Below, in pieces: positions 29,001-38,000 of a DNA stretch of 64,000 bases. The notes under the pieces are model-generated. The model had not been told where the DNA came from. It did no database searches and saw nothing but the letters and a program-made list of their open reading frames with translations. This stretch comes from Saturnia japonica (lineage: Eukaryota > Arthropoda > Insecta > Lepidoptera > Saturniidae). The stretch covers positions 16,616,001 through 16,680,000 of the forward strand of contig CM065322.1 in assembly GCA_033032175.1 (NCBI GenBank), written 5' to 3'. Numbering within the stretch: the stretch's first letter is position 1; each line of letters opens with the position of its first letter. Both the position numbers and the translations under genes were made by a program.

Positions 29001-32000
29001 ATTAATAATAATACATTCCTACAGTTATAATTAAAGGAACAGCTATGGAACTAGGCACCCGACAACGACTACCCAGAACATCGTTTCCACCGAACTTCCT
29101 CCCTTTATCACATTTATGTTTTGTTAAGATAGGATTTACATCTGTTGACAGAGTTAAATGCCGCTTATGCGTGTTGTGTTGTCAGCCACACATTTTAGAG
29201 CAGAACAGAACAACACGAGGTTGTTTTAGGGCAGAGATGCGTCTGGCAATGGTGCTTCCATAAACAAACCTTGCAAATGTTACACCAAAATAATAATAGC
29301 CACATTGACGTAGTGGTCGAGCCGTTTAGACCAGGCGAATTGTCGATTCGTACCTACCAATGAACTTTCGGAATTCGCGTACATTAATGTTGATTTCTCG
29401 ATGTTAGAAATCTCCATTACTTCGTGGCTTGCGTAGTGACTGAGCACGTACCTCCTCTTGGAAAGAAACCTTTGCCCAACAGTGAGACACTTACAAGCTT
29501 ATACTATTGTTATAAAAGCTGTAGTTTTATCCAAGAAGTCCGCAGCCTCCATAACCAAAATCAGTGATAAAATCGCTTGTACAAATCTAGTTTTCACAGT
29601 CGTCTTTAACGGTACTAGTGACTTCTAAGCTTTACTTTACTAATCATTCCGTAGAATGAATTTATTTTATCAATCTCACTATTTTTTTAATCATGTTTTT
29701 GTATTACAAAAAAAAGTTCGTTTTATTATTATTTATTGTTACATAATGTTCACAGCTTCGTTAATTGGGTCGGAGGGTGGTCGTACAGCGAGGGAAGTGG
29801 CCCCTCGGCATGTGACGTCACGCGTTGCTTTCTCAGAGGTCGACGACCGCGTGAAACTCTCGCCGGACTATGATACAACAGTACCTGTACTCGTCACGTT
29901 AGTCAACCTTCCAATAGTTTATTACAAATTTTATTGTCATTACAATTATTTCATACAAATGCATAACAAATAGTCAATTTAGTACAGTATATTTTATTTT
30001 TATTATTCAATAATATTTTTTTAAACTTAATACTTTATAATGGATTTTATTTACTAGTCACAAATCACATAGAAAAGACATCAAGGCGTCATTAGACAAT
30101 ATTTATTATTATCTATTAAAACATGATATAATTCTAACCATTGTTGTACCTTTAAAAAACTTATAAAAAATCAAAGTTAAAATAGATCATCTTTAAAAAT
30201 TTAACGAAAACACGAATTGAAGTTTATATTACCGATAATACTATCTTTCTCTATTTATTACGACTTAACAAAGTAGCTTGCTAACCAAATCTTTTCACAC
30301 TTTTATAAAAACTAAATAACACACGCGTTTTGAGCGCTAACCGAAATATAAAAAGAAAAAGTACCGTTTTATTGTGCTACCAACAATAAATAATAAAATA
30401 TACGAAATCACCAAATGTATAATTGGGAATGAGTTACAGCAGGGAAAAACAAAATATATAATTAAGTTACAACGTATAAAATAAAATATTTTTAGTAATA
30501 CCTTTGAAATCAGGATTAGAATATGTCGACAGTAACCGTTATGATATCGATAATTAAGTTACAACGTATAAAATAAAATATTTTTAGTAAAACCTTTGAA
30601 ATCAGGATTAAAATATGTCGACAGTAACCGTTATGATGTCGATAGTTACATCATGTAAAACAAAATATTTTTTATATAATAATACCGTTGAAATCAGGAT
30701 TAGAATATGTCGACAGTAATAGTTACGATGTCGATAAATAAGTTACAACGTGTATAACAAAATATTTTTAGTAATACCTTTGAAATCAGGATTAGAATAC
30801 GTCGACAGTAATAGTTACGATGTCGATAAATAAGTTACAACGTGTATAACAAAATATTTTTAGTAATACCTTTGAAATCAGGATTAGAATACGTCGACAG
30901 TAATAGTTACGATGTCGATAAATAAGTTACAACGTGTATAACAAAATATTTTTAGTAATACCTTTGAAATCAGGTTTAAAATATGTCGACAGTAACCGTT
31001 ATGATATCGATAAATAAGTCTAACATGCGTATATACGTACCATTTCCCACCCTCACGTCACCTGACTTCAGTTAAGGTTGCAGTGAAATACTGGTTGATA
31101 AGCTTGCAAAAAAAAAGTACCACACTATTCCTTTTTCATTATACATGTATCGAAAATCAATGCAGATAAAGTCACAAATTAAACTATCGATGAATATAAA
31201 TTTTATAAGACGAAACAATTGTAGAAGATCGAAATAATTAGAGAATATATTTATATTAATAGTTGTTCGACCTCATAAGTTGGTTGTGGGGGTGCCTATG
31301 TAAAATTATTTTGTTCTTTAAATTACCCCTACATTTAAAATCGGAGAAGGCTGGTCACTTGCGCGTAATACTCGGATGAATACCAGCGCGGCGGCTAACG
31401 TCTCACGAACATTTTAAAGTTTTGGAACTGTGCAAAGTTTTGGTGCTGTGTATATTTCGGTTTAGAGTAAATGCATTTGGATCTTGGACCACTCGGATAA
31501 ACATCATCGGCGGCAATCTCGCCGGCGAAAAGTAAGTGAGCATATTTGGTGTTTATTTGATGTGATATCTACTTCCAGCCAGTTTAAAAATATACAGTCC
31601 ACTTTATCTACAGAAATAGAATATCGCACCCGGTGTGGGAGTGGTGGTTGCCAGCCCAACCGTATTTTTAGTGGAATGTTCAGAAACGAATTGAGCAAAT
31701 GTTATTTTATTTTAAGGTTATGTTCTTTAGATGTAAAAGTATGTTTTACGGAACACCAAAGGAACTGATTTCCATTCTGGTAGGATGCCAAGGAACTTTA
31801 TTATCAATATTATTAGGGTTAGACTTATGTAAAAGAACCGATAATCGGTGGAGTAGAATAGTTCTTGAGTGGAGATCACGTCAAGACGTAAACAGATGGA
31901 GCGACGACTTGCTGCGGAAAACCGGAGATCATATGCTATGGCGTACTTTGGGAGAGGCCTATGTGCAGGAGTGGACAGGTAAAAGATGATGATATGAAGT

Positions 32001-35000
32001 CTTCTTATTTATATGTAAAAGCCCCTTTTAATCATCATACCATCACGTCTGTATTCCCCGAAGGGTTAGCAGAGGTGTACTAATGTACACCCACAGTTCG
32101 CTGAGTATATTTTTAGGTCCCATGTAATAGGGGGCGAGCCTATTGTCATTAATCGGGCACAAAGCCAAACTCCGAGCTGCTACTCAGAATTTCATAGAAA
32201 AACTAAATAACACTTTGCTCGACCTGGGAATCGAACCCAGGACCTCGAGCATAGCAGTCGCGAATGAGACTACTAGGCTAATGTAGAGAAAAAATCATAA
32301 TCATAATGTCGTTCCATTCAAAGAATAGCTTTTGTTATGGTAAATTTTAAAACTATTTTAATTTAGCTATATTGTTTTGTCAACGCTCAGTAAAGAGATT
32401 CACTTTAGGATGTGCTGTTAGACGTATTTTTGAGTGCAAAATATGAACGTTAGCTTTAACCTGATAACATTCCACGCAGTAAAGTAATATTGCGAAGTGT
32501 CACGGCTGTCAGAAGCGTGCTACGACTAAGCGTTTCCCGGCGCCACGCCGACCGTGTTCGCGACGCGTTCCAACACGATTGGCTACAATCGCTTAATTTA
32601 CATATTCATTCGCTTTCAGCTGACGTACGTCACTTACGCGAGGGTTTCACCGCGTTTCAGGCAATAATTCCATATTTTGCCCTCGTAAAATCAGCGTTTC
32701 TCTTAAAACAAATTCATCTTCGTGAAACAAGTTTTGGCTTTTTTGCAGTAGATAACAAAAATTAGTTCATTATCTGTTGTGTAACGGCTTACTTCCCATC
32801 AAGTAAGAGAAAAGAGAAACGGCGAGTGTCAGTAGGTAGATAGATATTATACCATCTCACCTTGGAACGTGACGTAGACAAGTTCGCAGTGTGGTTCCCA
32901 AATGCGCTAACACCTCAATGTCACTGTTGTTGTGAAGCTGGTTTGGGATGTTACGAGATATGCAACATTTTTTATAGTAAGTTTTCCAAGGCATTAATTG
33001 ATTTGCCTGAATAAAACCCAAAGACTATGTACCAAGTTTTAATTTAATACTATACTTTTTAATTATATAGTGACTGGCTGGTACCCGCGATTTCGTCTGC
33101 GTATTATTGGAACACGACAAACCAAAAGAAAATCATAGATGGGTTTATCACTACGTTTATGGTATTGTAATTATATGCCAATATGAATCCAACAGATTAA
33201 CTGTCCTAATAAAGCTTCAAAACTAATTAAAATCATCTCTTATAGTACCGGCTTGCAGGAAGGTTTTTAAAAAAAGTTAAATCCCTGGTATTTCTTTCTA
33301 AAAGCATAAATATGAATTTTTCTACCCCTAATTTTTGACATGATGGGTTTTTCAAACAAACTTTTATCCCCTTAGAGGAAGTTCTAAGGTCTAATATATC
33401 TCTCTATATTAAAGTTTATCAAAATTGGTTTCATGTGTTTCTCATACGAATTTTTATCCCCTATTTTGATCCCTTCAAGTTTCATTTTAACGACGAAATG
33501 TAGCAAAATGATTCAGCAATTTAGGCGCGAAAACTTAACAGGCAGACGAACAGAGTTACTTTCGCATTTATAATATAAGTCTGGATTAAAAAATTCAATT
33601 GCAATTAATATACAGATCGATTTCTGGAGATAATTTCTCGCTATATATACATTATAACAATAGCAAACTTTATCTTATATATAATTCTAACTAGCTGTTC
33701 CCGTGACTGCACTCGTGTGGACTAAAGAATGCCGTCGACCGGGCACAAGCGCGAACCGTGCTACCCAGCTTCCGGTTATTTAAAGAAAAAAGATAGACTA
33801 CATTAATTTGATATAACTTTTATAGTTTACTCATCGTAAGCCATTAAAGCGCCCAAACTCGCTGTTTTAAGTTTTTTTTTTTTACGCAAAGCCCTAATTC
33901 TTAAATTACTTCTTATAACATCAGCTATATACCAGTAAGTCATCAATATCGGTCCAACTGTTTCCGTATCACCCAGAACAAATGGATAAACTTTTTTTTT
34001 TAATTGGTTCTTTATTATACCATTTATTTTCTTATGCATTTAGTAAAAAGCTGTTATGTTGACATTACAAAGAAACAGTTTCATTATTTATATAGACTAG
34101 CTAGACCGGCAGATGTCATTCTGCCCTATTCAGTTGGCAATAACTTTTAGGATAACGTAACGATATTTCCGTAAAAATATTCCAGGACCCTAACGAACAA
34201 AAAATAATTACGCTTATTCCTATTTACAATAGTGTTAATATATTATTATGGTTTTGAGTTCTAAAAGACAAATATATTTTCAGTTTTTCAAGAATATTCC
34301 TATTTCCCGGGAAAAAAAATTAAATTTTCTTCATATAAAAACCTTGTTCGGACAATTATGGTAGTAAATTAAAAAATTAAAATAAAAACTGTCACTGAAA
34401 ATAGCCAAATCGGTCCACCTTGTCAAATGATGCGCTTACAAACGAACAGCATTTCATTTTTATTTATATAGATAAGTGTTTGGGCCAAATAGTAAGTGGT
34501 TGTTAGGGTTTCTTATCATGGTAAAAGTTTGCTATGAGCTCGTTCAAATTACGCGCACAGTTGTTGTATCAATCATCAGTGTGTGTGAAAGAACCCCGGC
34601 AGTAATTTTTGCTAGGATATGTGAATCCGCAACTACGTATAACAGTACACTCAGACCCTCAGAAGTCTGAACTGGGAATACTTTGCCCAGGTATAATTAG
34701 TATACCATCCGGAGAACGGTAATTTAGCCAGTGGCCGGCACAATAAGTTTTAGTTTAAATATAATTTTAAATATTATCATTAGTGTAACATAAATTAAAT
34801 CCAACCAAGTGTTGTGCCAGATATTCTTGGTGCTAGGGTGTTTTCTCATCCTATAGCTTTAAAATTATTACTTTTAAAATTAATTATTCTTTATAGGTAG
34901 CCTTTAACCACAATCTCACATGATGTCAATTGACACACTAAGCCTAGAGAATGAATGACCCTCAAGTGGCTGTCGGAACACAGGGACAGATTTTCATTTG

Positions 35001-38000
35001 AAGGTGCTAGGTAGTGGTGCTAACCACGCGATCTTTCATTACGTGCCTTCTCAGTACCAAAATTGAATAACTTAGAATATTGTTAAATTTTACATTAAAT
35101 GTAAGCACTAGCTTATGTTAAGTAAAGATTTATCTTAAACTAAGTAGAAAAATGCTTGGTGGCATATTTTCAACTAGAAAGTGGTAGTTGAACAAGTGTG
35201 TGCTACTACGATACCATAGATAAATTACGTTGTTTTTTTATTTCACCGAAAACTGAAACTCCAACCCACAACCCACGTTAACAGATGTGGTATCCGGGCT
35301 TGCTAGTCACTGATTCATCGTCGCTTATTTACATAACGGTGACAAAAATGTGAATTGGAATTACGGATGTTGGTATTACCAGGAAAAAAATATCAGTCAC
35401 GAACTCACGTGGCGGATGTTTGTTTATCACATGAATGTATATGGTGCTTAATCTATACATATGTAATCACCTGTAAGCACTGGTTCGATACATAGTTTGT
35501 GCTTATTTGTGTAATTAAAAATTGGACATATTTGGTATATTTATTCCTTAACTTAAAATAACGCGTGCGGTCGCTGTAATTGGTGATCATAGATCTTCTA
35601 AACTGTATCCCTACACATTCCTTTAAATGTAATAAACTTTAAGTATATATATTATGTGATGACCAGGCTTGTATGTACAGTACGACAGAACGATATTTCC
35701 AGTTCTGCGGATTTAAGATTATTTTTTGTTTATAAAGCAATGAAAATAGCCATCAATCACTCTTACTGTACATACTATACAACAGTGCATACAAATCTAG
35801 TCATAACACAGCTAAGCCTATATATTATATATATGTTTGTTTTTTTTTAGTGTCTGACGTGTTGGACACATTTTTCAGTTTAATTTCCATCCCGCGGTAA
35901 GTAAATTTGTTACAATAATAATTACAACTGCAAAGATTATACAATCTCATAGTCAGCGTCGCGTAATCTGACGTATTGGTGAGTTGGTTTCAGATAAAAC
36001 GGGGAGTGGAGACGCGGAGGGAGGCGTTAGTATGGGAGAAAGTCCTGTAGACGAGACGACGCCACGCCGCTGCGGCGTACCGGTCTTCCGAGTACAATTA
36101 AAACTTGTTATTTCAACGGTGAATGACTTGAAGTTGCTTGCCGTGCACTATTTTATATATTTATGTTCGATTCAAACATTTATTATTTATTTAAATTAAA
36201 ATATTATATATCTATTCAAGTTAAATTTCAACGAGGCTCATAGAAAACTTAAATTTTAGTTCAAATTAACAAACAATTTTTGCAGAAACCACTAAACTAG
36301 GTGAGAACCAGAATAACTACGTTTTATTGCCAAGCTATTGTCACCATTTTTAATTACAGCATTATAGTCACCTTCAGAACTATATACAACCCCAATGCGT
36401 TTATTATCTTAATGAACATGAATTTTTCCACATTAACATGTGGAAACGCTTATAAAACATCAAATAGATCTGTGATACCGCCCGAATAAAACATTTAGTC
36501 TTAAAAATACAAATATTTATGCATAAGGATTCACGATTGATCACTAAGCCAAAAATGGTTCAATTTAATTGTCAAGAAAGTTATAGAACTGATATAATAT
36601 TACTACATAATAACTTGTTTCGTATCCCAGGATATTTCACTCAAATAAGATGTTTTTCTTTTTTTGTCTTCACGGTCATTATCGTATCATTTATTCAGAG
36701 AATGATACAATAGAAAGTTTATACTAATAAGGCAACTATTTTAAATTATATAACTCTTATATTGAGTTGACAATTATCATATAATATTAAAAAACACTTT
36801 TAAAATCACAATTTTGTATTTCCTATTGCTATTAATATGAATTGATAAATGTATAATTGTATTTTCAACGCGTTGATGTCTTTTCTATACGAATTTGTCT
36901 GTTAATATAAGTAGTTCAAATTTGCAATAAACCTAGAAAATAATGCGTTTTAAAACTAGTTTATATGTTGTAAATTACCAATTTGATCTGGTACATTAAT
37001 TTTGAAGTCGAAAAACTAGAATATTTTATTATCTTATCTTGTGTTTCTGAATGTACCAAAGAAAAAGTTCTAATAAGAAACAACATATTAATTACTATTG
37101 AGATGGCCGTATCAATTTAAATATTCATAAATTTACTTTCTTTTACAGTGTTAATACGTTTTTAAAACAATCATCCTGGCACTTTGAATCAAAATTTTGA
37201 TACATATATGCATTCGTCGTCTCAATAAGCAGATATTTTTAAAAAAGATGTGCCGTATTTTTATATTTTCTATACGTTCTCTGCCTATGCATTTGAATTG
37301 TTAATATCTTGTAAATCTGAATTCCAAAATATTCCGATCAAGTAGTGAGATATATAATGCTAGAGGAGAAAATGTTTGTTTACATCATGCTATATGTATT
37401 GTACATCAAATTATATTAGGCTACATTGATTGTGGTATATCGGACGCAGGTAACGGTAATCCGCCCGTTAAAGAACGTCGGCTGCGGCCTCGACACATCC
37501 GTACTATTCTGTGGCTGTAAGTAACATGGTCCGCATTTTTATCGCTTATCAATCAATCCGATTACCTCGTGCACTCAAAGATGACGGATTCGATAATGCT
37601 TCAAAAGTAACGTGTTCATACACTACATTAATCGATGTTAATTCAAATTCTAAAATAAGTTTCAACTATTAGTGAAATATAATAACAACCACAGTATAGT
37701 GTTTATTTTCTGACGCTACAAAGTAAAATATATGGGATCTCAGAGGACTTTCTAGATGGAGCACCTTGTTTGAGTGTTTTCTCTATATTTACTCACTCTT
37801 TTCAACAAAAATCTTCTGGTGTCGTAAAATATTTCAACCTTCTGCATGATTTAATTCTTATATTTCTTCCAAAACATTCACGTAAAGTTTTATATTGTTT
37901 AATAAATAAAGCCATTTATTATATCTAAGTTTTATAATAAATGTGCAGATTACCCGTAACAGTGAAATGAAAATATAATTATAAAAACATAATTATTTTG

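Noticed and set aside
29743..29973. Frame with GSEGGRTAREVAPRH as a possible exon
   Set aside because: No homology recognised, no acceptor/donor pair, opposite strand to mas; kept only as a GC-rich island.
30461..31019. CRISPR array
   Set aside because: Units are tandem without distinct spacers and the genome is eukaryotic.
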